A stretch of 39,864 nt of DNA from an uncultured Lachnospiraceae bacterium (GTDB lineage Bacteria; Bacillota; Clostridia; Lachnospirales; Lachnospiraceae): positions 1 to 39,864 of the forward strand of contig CAJTOV010000015.1 in the NCBI GenBank assembly GCA_910577765.1. Direction: 5' to 3'. The notes below the pieces were generated by a model. That model did not search any database and was not told where the DNA came from. It worked only from the letters and a program-made list of their open reading frames with translations. Both the position numbers and the translations under genes were made by a program. The stretch's first letter is position 1; every line of letters begins with the position of its first letter. Positions 23,692-30,276 of the stretch are shown here, piece by piece.

Positions 23692-23928
23692 GTCTTTCCT
23701 GCAACACTTGCATAATCCTTCCCTTTGTGTTATACTTTTTCTTACACCAGTATTTCCTATACTGGTAAGCTCTTAAATGATTTCATGAAGTCCTGGCGTT
23801 TCGCCGGTGAATTCGGAGATGCAGTTTTGGATGAGGTGACAGAATGACCATTGTGAGAAGGGCCCCCGGCCAGACTCCCTGACAAACCGGAAACAGCAAA
23901 AACCACGTGACCGTGAGAAAGGGACAGC
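23692..23928 (+). promoter_or_regulatory. Long leader with promoter and stem-loop upstream of the secreted ORF
   Basis: TTGCAT (23708-23713) and TATACT (23731-23736) are 17 bases apart. Just after the predicted start comes a perfect 8-bp stem, ACCAGTAT (23746-23753) with ATACTGGT (23759-23766). A 20-codon open frame (23785-23847) without a ribosome site follows. The transcript would carry a leader of about 185 nt before the ORF at 23929. Nothing else is recognised here. Confidence 0.45.
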
Positions 23929-24327
23929 ATGAAAAAAACGAATAATGCAAAAGAGATTGCCATAGCCTTGTGCTTTGTGGTTCTGACCAGCCGGTTTCCC
24001 GCTTATGCCCATTGTCCGGGAGACCTTTATGGCTGGCAGCAGGCGTGGGGCTGCCAGTCCATGGCTGGGTGGCTGAAGGAAGGTTCCCCCTGGAACCTGT
24101 GGCCTGCCGCTGCCCCCGGTGTGCCTGGGAGTATCCTTAAGACTGCCAGGGACCTGCCGCTGCTGCCAGTGCAGGCAGCGCCAAAACCGGAGCCCTCCGG
24201 GCCCCAGGACCCTTCCGGCCCGGACCAGGACGCCAGGGAACTGACCATGTCCGTTCATCCGGTGCCCAGGGTAGGGAGCATCTTCTTGTCCGGCATAGCC
24301 GGACAAGAAGATGTCCCCCGTGAATAG
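23929..24327 (+). CDS. Hypothetical secreted protein, doubtful, C-terminus in a repeat
   Basis: This is an open frame of 132 codons with a believable signal peptide: MKKTNNAKEIAIA, then a hydrophobic stretch ending FPAYA before HCPGDL. AAAGGGA lies 6-8 nt before the ATG, and an upstream promoter exists. The mature part is rich in Pro, Gly and Trp, without recognisable domains. The final residues (SIFLSGIAGQEDVPRE) are encoded by the dispersed palindrome at 24279-24313, so the natural stop may have been lost or the frame may be fortuitous. Function unknown. Confidence 0.4.
   Translation: MKKTNNAKEIAIALCFVVLTSRFPAYAHCPGDLYGWQQAWGCQSMAGWLKEGSPWNLWPAAAPGVPGSILKTARDLPLLPVQAAPKPEPSGPQDPSGPDQDARELTMSVHPVPRVGSIFLSGIAGQEDVPRE
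24279..24313. repeat. Dispersed palindrome CTTCTTGTCCGGC, copy 3
   Basis: CATCTTCTTGTCCGGC (24279-24294), loop ATA, GCCGGACAAGAAGATG (24298-24313): perfect 16-bp arms. Directly to its right is the CCCCGTGAA/GTAACAGTTCAGA repeat, so the two families touch here. Confidence 0.85.
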
Positions 24328-24344
24328 GTAACAGTTCAGACGGG
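24315..24344 (+). repeat. CCCCGTGAA / GTAACAGTTCAGACGGG repeat copy
   Basis: CCCCCGTGAATAGGTAAC runs into GTAACAGTTCAGACGGG. The first part matches 6562-6578 and the second matches the start of the window-end repeat at 39798. Confidence 0.65.
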
Positions 24345-24363
24345 CTGCGGTTCACAAACCCTC

Positions 24364-24392
24364 TTGACAAACCCTGGAACATATACTACAAA
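24364..24392 (+). promoter_or_regulatory. Promoter of the GTPase-nuclease fusion gene
   Basis: TTGACA (24364-24369) is followed after 17 bases by TACAAA (24387-24392), a weak -10. The leader to the ATG at 24442 is only about 43 nt and contains repeated CAGAC/CTACAGAC units but no Shine-Dalgarno sequence, unlike nearly all neighbours. Confidence 0.5.
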
Positions 24393-24441
24393 TGTTAGGT
24401 AACCTACAGACCCCTACAGACAGAAAGCAGACCAGACCACC

Positions 24442-27255
24442 ATGAAGAAAAACGTAATCGGAATCCTGGCCCACGTGGACGCAGGAAAGACCACCTTGTC
24501 AGAAAGCATCCTGTACCTGACCGGAAGCATCCGCAAATTAGGCCGTGTAGACAACCGGGATGCCTTTCTGGATACCTACGAGATGGAGCGGGCCAGGGGG
24601 ATCACCATATTTTCCAAACAGGCCATCTTCTCTCTGGGGGACACCACTGTGACCCTGGTGGATACCCCGGGCCATGTGGATTTCTCCCCGGAGATGGAAC
24701 GGACTTTGCAGATTCTGGATTACGGGATTCTGGTGGTCAGCGGGACGGACGGGGTCCAGGGGCACACGGAGACCCTCTGGAAGCTTTTGAAGCGTTACAA
24801 AATCCCGGTATTTGTGTTTGTCAATAAGATGGACCAGCCAGGTACGGACCGGGAACGGCTGACAAAGGAGCTGAAAGCCCGTCTGGACGGAAGCTGCGTG
24901 GATTTCGGACTGGAGCGGGATCTGTGGATGGAAGAGCTGGCCATGTGTGACGAAGGGGTTCTGGAGACTTATCTGGAGCAGGGAACCGTCGGGGACGGGG
25001 ATGTGCGGCAGATGATCCGGCAGCGGAAGGTTTTCCCCTGCTTTTTCGGCTCGGCCTTAAAGCTTCAGGGGGTGGAGGAATTTCTTCTGGGGCTTAAGGA
25101 GTACTGTACCGTGCCGGAATATCCGGCGGAATTTGGCGCAAGGGTGTTCAAGATCTCCAGGGACAGCCAGGGGAACCGGATGACCCACATGAAGATCACC
25201 GGAGGAATGCTGCGGGTCAGGGACCTGCTGCCAGGAAAGGAGACGGAGAAGATCAACCAGATCCGGCTCTACTCCGGCTCCCGGTTTGAGCCGGTCAACG
25301 AAGCCGGTCCCGGAACCCTATGCGCCGTCACCGGACCGGTGACCACCTGCCCGGGCCAGGGCATGGGCCTGGAACGTGAGACCGGAGCGCCGGTTCTGGA
25401 ACCGGTACTGAATTTCAGCATCCTCCTTCCGGAGGATGTCAATGTCCAGGAACAGGTGCGCAACTTAAAGCAGCTGGAAGAAGAAGAGCCCCAGCTTCAC
25501 ATTGTGTGGGACCAGGAGCTGCAGGAAATCCAGGCCCAGGTCATGGGCCAGGTACAGATGGAGATTGTCAAAGGCCTGGTAAAGGAACGGTTCGGGCTGG
25601 ATGTGGAATTTGGTCCGGGCAGAATCGTCTATAAGGAAACCATTGCCAGGGCCGTGGAGGGGGTAGGGCATTTTGAGCCTTTACGCCATTATGCGGAGGT
25701 GCATCTTCTCATGGAGCCTGGGGAGCGGGGAAGCGGTCTCCAGCTGGAATCCGCATGCAGCGAGGATGTGCTGGACCGGAACTGGCAGCGGTTGGTGCTG
25801 ACCCATCTGGAGGAAAAGCTTCACCGGGGGGTTCTGACCGGCTCCGTGATCACGGATATGAAGATTACCCTGATTACCGGCAGGGCCCATTTAAAGCACA
25901 CGGAGGGAGGGGACTTCCGCCAGGCCACCTACCGGGCCGTGCGCCAGGGACTAATGGAGGCCGGGTGCAGGCTGCTGGAGCCTTATTATGCCTTCCGGCT
26001 GGAGATTCCGGCGGAATCAGTGGGACGGGCCATGATGGATCTGGAGCGGCTGAACGCCCGGTTCCAGCCGCCGGACCTGGAAGGGGATCTGGCGGTGCTG
26101 ACAGGAACCGGGCCGGTGTCCACCCTGGGCGGGTATGCCATGGAGGTGACGGCCTACACCCGTGGAAGGGGCCGGTTCTCCTGCTCCCTGGCCGGGTATG
26201 ATCTGTGCCACAATGAGGAAGAGGTGGTGGAAGCCCTGGATTATGACCCGGAGCTGGACCTGGCCAATCCTACCGGCTCCGTATTCTGTGCCCATGGGGC
26301 AGGATATGTGGTTCCCTGGTATGAGGTGAAGCAGCATATGCAGGTGGAAAGTCCCCTGGCTTCTGGAAGGCAGGGGGACGAGGAATTAGGGACTGGCCGG
26401 CTAAAGGCTGCCGCTTTCCCCGGCAGCCGGCGGGATTCCGGGACCCAGGCAGCCTTCGGGGCAGAGGACAAGGAGCTGGAGGCCATCTTCACCCGCACCT
26501 ACGGGGAGGGAAAACGGAACCGGGACAGCGGCAGAAGGCAGGTGGAATATGACCCGGGGAAGGCAGGGACAGGGCAGGCATCCGGAAGGGGTTCCGGCAG
26601 GGGCCAGAGAACCCCTTCCGGACATACTTCCGGCAGCAGCCAGAAAAACAGACATTCCGGAGACGCTTCCGGACAGAAGCCGACGTCCCTTTCCGGCCAG
26701 GATTTTCTCATGGGCAGACCCGGGTACTTCCGGCCAGGGGGAGAGGGGCTGGAGGATTACCTGCTGGTGGACGGATACAATATTATCTATGCCTGGGAGG
26801 ATTTGCGGGATCTGGCAGAGGTGACCATCGACGGGGCACGGCAGAAGCTGATGGATATTCTCTGTAATTACCAGGCATATTACCGGTGTTCCCTGATCGT
26901 GGTATTTGACGCCTACAAGGTAACCGGCAATCCGGGAAGCGCCATGGATTACCACAATATCCATGTGGTCTACACAAAGGAGGCAGAGACCGCTGACCAG
27001 TATATCGAGAAATTTGCCCACCAGATGGGCCGCCGCTACCGGGTGACCGTGGCCACCTCCGACGGCCTGGAGCAGCTGATCATCCGGGGCCAGGGCTGCC
27101 TTCTCATGTCGGCCTCGGATTTAAAGGAGGATATTGAGCGTACAGGCCGTCTGACCCGGGAAGCCCAGGAAAGGCTGCCAAAGCCGGCAAAAGCCTCCAT
27201 GCTCCAGGATGTGGACGACCAGGTGAAACAATATCTGGCGGATCTGAAGGACTGA
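24442..27255 (+). CDS. Tet(M)/EF-G-like translational GTPase fused to a Rae1/YacP-type NYN nuclease domain
   Basis: The protein has 937 residues. The N-terminal part is a ribosomal-protection-type GTPase of the Tet(M)/Tet(O) and EF-G family: P-loop ILAHVDAGKTT (8-18), switch I with RGITI (52-56), DTPGH (74-78), NKMD (128-131), G5 SALKLQ (204-209). EF-G-like domains II-V run to about residue 630, ending with the LEPYYAFRLEIPAES domain-V start near 511. A low-complexity Gly/Ser/Arg/Gln linker (about 640-765) leads to a C-terminal NYN/PIN-like domain matching Bacillus YacP (Rae1): YLLVDGYNIIYAW (773-785), IVVFDAY (819-825), TKEAETADQYIEKFA (845-859), VATSDGLEQ (869-877). The acidic residues D777, D823, E849/D852 and D874 are in place for a metal site. 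Rae1 cleaves mRNA at the ribosomal A site, where the GTPase family also binds. The tetracycline-active domain-IV loop of Tet(M) is replaced, so antibiotic resistance is doubtful. There is no Shine-Dalgarno. Confidence 0.9.
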   Translation: MKKNVIGILAHVDAGKTTLSESILYLTGSIRKLGRVDNRDAFLDTYEMERARGITIFSKQAIFSLGDTTVTLVDTPGHVDFSPEMERTLQILDYGILVVSGTDGVQGHTETLWKLLKRYKIPVFVFVNKMDQPGTDRERLTKELKARLDGSCVDFGLERDLWMEELAMCDEGVLETYLEQGTVGDGDVRQMIRQRKVFPCFFGSALKLQGVEEFLLGLKEYCTVPEYPAEFGARVFKISRDSQGNRMTHMKITGGMLRVRDLLPGKETEKINQIRLYSGSRFEPVNEAGPGTLCAVTGPVTTCPGQGMGLERETGAPVLEPVLNFSILLPEDVNVQEQVRNLKQLEEEEPQLHIVWDQELQEIQAQVMGQVQMEIVKGLVKERFGLDVEFGPGRIVYKETIARAVEGVGHFEPLRHYAEVHLLMEPGERGSGLQLESACSEDVLDRNWQRLVLTHLEEKLHRGVLTGSVITDMKITLITGRAHLKHTEGGDFRQATYRAVRQGLMEAGCRLLEPYYAFRLEIPAESVGRAMMDLERLNARFQPPDLEGDLAVLTGTGPVSTLGGYAMEVTAYTRGRGRFSCSLAGYDLCHNEEEVVEALDYDPELDLANPTGSVFCAHGAGYVVPWYEVKQHMQVESPLASGRQGDEELGTGRLKAAAFPGSRRDSGTQAAFGAEDKELEAIFTRTYGEGKRNRDSGRRQVEYDPGKAGTGQASGRGSGRGQRTPSGHTSGSSQKNRHSGDASGQKPTSLSGQDFLMGRPGYFRPGGEGLEDYLLVDGYNIIYAWEDLRDLAEVTIDGARQKLMDILCNYQAYYRCSLIVVFDAYKVTGNPGSAMDYHNIHVVYTKEAETADQYIEKFAHQMGRRYRVTVATSDGLEQLIIRGQGCLLMSASDLKEDIERTGRLTREAQERLPKPAKASMLQDVDDQVKQYLADLKD

Positions 27256-27263
27256 GGGCCCTG

Positions 27264-27278
27264 CCCCGTGAACTTAAC
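27264..27278 (+). repeat. Diverged CCCCGTGAAC repeat module
   Basis: CCCCGTGAACTTAAC resembles the module at 37-52 and 30131-30146. It lies just after the GTPase-nuclease gene. Confidence 0.4.
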
Positions 27279-27313
27279 GGAAAAGTCCCGTCCCACAAAC
27301 CTGCTCCAGAGTC

Positions 27314-27342
27314 TTGAAAAATTGTTTGAAATACAGTACAAT
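27314..27342 (+). promoter_or_regulatory. Promoter of gpmI
   Basis: TTGAAA (27314-27319) and TACAAT (27337-27342) are 17 bases apart. The leader to the ATG is about 120 nt. Confidence 0.65.
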
Positions 27343-27473
27343 TAGGATTGCAGTCTGGCCGGGAGAAGGTTCCGGGTGCGGATTACCTACAGATCGTCAA
27401 TATTTTAACGATTGGCATGCTTTATCTGTTGCAATGGACCGGTGAAGGGTCGTTAAATAAAAGGAGATTTCAT

Positions 27474-29012
27474 ATGAGCAAGAAACCAGTGGTACTTATG
27501 ATTCTGGATGGCTATGGTCTCAATGACAAATGTGAGGCCAATGCAGTGTGCGAGGCCAGGACTCCGGTGATGGACCAGCTTATGAGCCAGTGCCCCTTTG
27601 TCAAGGGCCAGGCCAGCGGTCTGGCTGTGGGACTTCCCGATGGCCAGATGGGCAATTCCGAGGTGGGCCACCTGAATATGGGAGCCGGACGGATCGTGTA
27701 CCAGGAGCTGACCAGAATCACCAAATCCATCCAGGACGGGGATTTCTTTGAGAACAAGGCATTTATGGCGGCGGTGGACAATTGTAAGAACCATGACTCT
27801 GCCCTGCATCTGTTCGGGCTGGTGTCCGACGGCGGTGTACACAGCCATAATACCCATATCTACGGACTGCTGGAGCTGGCAAAGAGAAACGGTCTGGACA
27901 AGGTGTATGTCCACTGCTTCCTGGACGGCCGTGACACGCCTCCGGCTTCGGGCAAAGAGTATGTGGAAGCCCTGGAGGCAAAGATGCAGGAGATAGGCGC
28001 AGGCCAGGTGGCTACGGTGGAGGGCCGCTACTACGCCATGGACCGGGACAAGAACTGGGACCGGGTGAAGCTGGCTTATGATGCTTTGACAAAAGGCCAG
28101 GGGGCACAGAATGAGAGCGCAGCCGATGCCATCCAGGCCTCCTACGATGCAGGAAAGACCGACGAGTTTGTAGTGCCCACCGTGATCACCCGGAACGGGG
28201 CGCCGGTGGGAATGATCCGGGACAATGATTCCGTGATCTTCTACAACTTCCGTCCGGACCGGGCCAGGGAGATGACCCGGGCCTTCTGCGATGACCGGTT
28301 TGACGGTTTTGACCGGGGAGAGCGGGTCCGCACCACCTACGTGTGCTTTACGGACTATGACGAAACCATTCCCAACAAGCTGGTGGCATTTGAGAAGGAG
28401 AGCATTACCAATACCTTCGGTGAGTTCCTGGCTGCAAACGGAAAGACCCAGGCAAGAATCGCCGAGACTGAGAAATACGCCCATGTGACCTTCTTCTTTA
28501 ACGGGGGGATCGAGGAGCCGAATCCGGGGGAGGACCGTTTCCTGATTCCCTCGCCCAAGGAAGTGGCTACCTATGACTTAAAGCCGGAGATGAGCGCTCC
28601 CGGCGTGTGCGACAAGCTGGTGGAATCCATCAAATCCGGCAAATACGATGTGATCATCATCAATTTCGCCAATCCGGATATGGTGGGCCATACAGGAGTG
28701 GAGGCCGCCGCCATCCAGGCCATCGAGACTGTGGATGCCTGCGTGGGCAGGGCTGTGAATGCCATCCGGGAAGTGGACGGGGTCCTGTTCATCTGTGCGG
28801 ACCACGGCAATGCGGAGCAGCTGGTGGACTATGAGACCGGAGAACCCTTTACCGCCCATACTACCAACCCGGTGCCCTTTATCCTGGTCAACGCAGATCC
28901 GTCCCGGAAGCTGAGAGAGGGCGGCTGTCTGGCAGATATTGCGCCTACCCTGATTGAGCTGATGGGTCTTGCACAGCCTGCCGAGATGACCGGAAAGTCC
29001 CTGCTGGTATAG
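27474..29012 (+). CDS. gpmI: 2,3-bisphosphoglycerate-independent phosphoglycerate mutase
   Basis: This 512-residue cytosolic Mn-dependent mutase interconverts 3- and 2-phosphoglycerate in glycolysis and gluconeogenesis. It opens with VVLMILDGYG (metal-binding Asp), and the phosphorylated nucleophile S62 lies in GQMGNSEVGHLNMG. SDGGVHSH, CFLDGRDTPP, YYAMDRDKNWDR, FNFRPDRAREMTRA, the NFANPDMVGHTG metal site and CADHGNAE follow in the usual order. The ATG at 27474 has AAGGAG about 7 nt upstream; a longer frame from 27348 lacks a site and would begin almost on the predicted promoter. It is monocistronic, with a hairpin after it. Confidence 0.96.
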   Translation: MSKKPVVLMILDGYGLNDKCEANAVCEARTPVMDQLMSQCPFVKGQASGLAVGLPDGQMGNSEVGHLNMGAGRIVYQELTRITKSIQDGDFFENKAFMAAVDNCKNHDSALHLFGLVSDGGVHSHNTHIYGLLELAKRNGLDKVYVHCFLDGRDTPPASGKEYVEALEAKMQEIGAGQVATVEGRYYAMDRDKNWDRVKLAYDALTKGQGAQNESAADAIQASYDAGKTDEFVVPTVITRNGAPVGMIRDNDSVIFYNFRPDRAREMTRAFCDDRFDGFDRGERVRTTYVCFTDYDETIPNKLVAFEKESITNTFGEFLAANGKTQARIAETEKYAHVTFFFNGGIEEPNPGEDRFLIPSPKEVATYDLKPEMSAPGVCDKLVESIKSGKYDVIIINFANPDMVGHTGVEAAAIQAIETVDACVGRAVNAIREVDGVLFICADHGNAEQLVDYETGEPFTAHTTNPVPFILVNADPSRKLREGGCLADIAPTLIELMGLAQPAEMTGKSLLV

Positions 29013-29020
29013 ACGAAACA

Positions 29021-29044
29021 AACGCGCACCGGATGGTGCGCGTT
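29021..29044. terminator. Hairpin between gpmI and the zinc-ribbon gene
   Basis: AACGCGCACC and GGTGCGCGTT form a perfect 10-bp stem with GGAT loop, followed by CTCTGT. The T-run is poor, but the position between converging genes fits a terminator. Confidence 0.65.
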
Positions 29045-29093
29045 CTCTGTCCGGCAAACAGGAAAGCCTCCTGCATGCCGCTGGTCCCCAGGT

Positions 29094-30020
29094 CTACTGC
29101 TCTTCATACAGCCGGGTATAGATCTCCTCTGCCAGCAGGTCCACATAGGACTGGTCCGGAAGGTCATGGCTGGTGACCAGGATATCCTGGATCAGGTCAA
29201 AGCGCTTCAGACTGGTCTCTTCCGGTGTCAGGTCCCCGGACTCCCGGGCAATCCGGGCATCCAGTTCCTCCTTCTGCCAGGTGGTTACGAACCAGTCCAC
29301 CAGCCGGCGGGTGTCGTTCTCTTCCTGGGCGATCTCCCCCTTCATGGCCTTGGCGGATTTCAGGGAGGTGAAGGCCACCACCAGGGAAGCGATCCCCATG
29401 ACCGTGACCACAGACTGGGTGATCAGGCGGGAGGCATCATTCATGGGCAGGTGCAGCATATTGCTCCAGAAGAGGACTGCCGCCACAGTCAGGACACCGC
29501 CTACCAGGAGAAAGGCGGAGGCCGAGGATTTAAGGTCGTCGTATTTCTGGGATTTCTTCACATAGACCTGGGAAGGGCCGGTCCGGCCTTTGCGTACCGG
29601 TACAGCCAGAGGGCTGCCGGCCACCTCCCAGGCTCCGTCCATAGGCGGTCCGGCGGGAACATTCACGCCATCCGGCAAAGGAACCGTTTCCGCCCCGGCG
29701 TGGGGGCAGGTCTCCTGCATGGCCTGGTATCCTTCCATCATCTCCCGGTAATGGTCCATCATTTCCTGGTACTGGGCCAGGGTTTCCGGCCCGGCATGGG
29801 AGGAAGTCTCCTGCATGGCCTGGTATCCTTCCATCATCTCCCGGTACTGGCCCATCATCTCCCGGTACTGGGCCAGCCTGCGGGCATCCAGTTCCTCCTG
29901 GCGCTGCTGCCGCTTCATGGCGTCGGCCGCTTCCTTTGACTCTGCCAGAGGGCCGCCGCAGTCGCTGCAGACGGTGATTCCGTCAATGAATTCCATATTA
30001 CATTTTGGACAATAAGGCAT
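29094..30020 (-). CDS. Zinc-ribbon membrane protein with duplicated 32-residue repeat
   Basis: This is a 308-residue protein of unknown function. The N-terminus is a zinc ribbon (C4, C7, C18, C21: PYCPKC and CSDCGG). A Gln/Arg-rich helix follows, then two nearly identical 32-residue repeats (49-80 and 81-112) built on QYREMM and GYQAMQET. Then come a proline-rich stretch, two predicted transmembrane helices (about 170-190 and 205-226) and a charged cytosolic C-terminal helix. ATG at 30020 is chosen over 30029 because AGGGG lies 9 nt before it. The promoter TTGACG-N17-TATAAT is strong. Zinc-ribbon plus two TM helices is a common layout for small-molecule or stress sensors in Firmicutes. I do not recognise a named family. 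Confidence 0.78.
   Translation of the reverse strand: MPYCPKCNMEFIDGITVCSDCGGPLAESKEAADAMKRQQRQEELDARRLAQYREMMGQYREMMEGYQAMQETSSHAGPETLAQYQEMMDHYREMMEGYQAMQETCPHAGAETVPLPDGVNVPAGPPMDGAWEVAGSPLAVPVRKGRTGPSQVYVKKSQKYDDLKSSASAFLLVGGVLTVAAVLFWSNMLHLPMNDASRLITQSVVTVMGIASLVVAFTSLKSAKAMKGEIAQEENDTRRLVDWFVTTWQKEELDARIARESGDLTPEETSLKRFDLIQDILVTSHDLPDQSYVDLLAEEIYTRLYEEQ
29685..29876 (-). repeat. Tandem 96-bp duplication inside the zinc-ribbon gene
   Basis: Two copies (29685-29780 and 29781-29876) encode residues 81-112 and 49-80. They are nearly identical at the DNA level over long stretches, so the duplication is recent. Each unit contains a smaller repeat around YREMM. Confidence 0.85.
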
Positions 30021-30073
30021 TGTATCCATCCCCTTTGCTTCCTGATATTTGTCCGTTGCCGGACTCTTTCCCC

Positions 30074-30102
30074 ATTATAAAGCACAAGACACAATTCGTC
30101 AA
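30074..30102 (-). promoter_or_regulatory. Promoter of the zinc-ribbon protein gene
   Basis: On the minus strand TTGACG (30097-30102) and TATAAT (30074-30079) are 17 bases apart. Confidence 0.75.
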
Positions 30103-30106
30103 ACCA

Positions 30107-30146
30107 TCTGTTTTCGTCCAGTTTTCCCCGCCCCGTGAACGGGAAC
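30107..30146 (+). repeat. Dispersed extragenic repeat, internal copy
   Basis: Bases 30107-30140 are identical to 13-46. The next bases diverge (GGGAACG in place of TGTAAC). The copy lies in the gap between two divergent promoters. Confidence 0.85.
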
Positions 30147-30157
30147 GAAAAAGAGAC

Positions 30158-30186
30158 TTCCATTTCCGGCGGAAATACGTTAGAAT
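30158..30186 (+). promoter_or_regulatory. Candidate promoter of the ABC transporter gene
   Basis: TTCCAT (30158-30163) and TAGAAT (30181-30186) are 17 bases apart. The -35 is poor. The spacer contains the inverted repeat TTTCC-GGC-GGAAA (30163-30175). Confidence 0.45.
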
Positions 30187-30276
30187 AGAGAAAGTGCACC
30201 CAAAAGAAGGGCCGCGGCTGAAGTGGATTGGGATTTCATACAGACTGGTGCCGCTGCGGCCGGAGGGAGGATTCCT

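Noticed and set aside
23785..23847. A 20-codon leader ORF upstream of the secreted ORF
   Set aside because: It has no ribosome binding site and nothing supports translation; length alone is within chance.
24442..27255. Simple annotation as a tetracycline resistance gene
   Set aside because: The drug-site loop of Tet(M) is absent and a nuclease domain is attached, so this label would mislead.
27453..28484. A 343-codon minus-strand frame opposite gpmI
   Set aside because: It is a shadow of the conserved gpmI reading frame with no domain or start signal.
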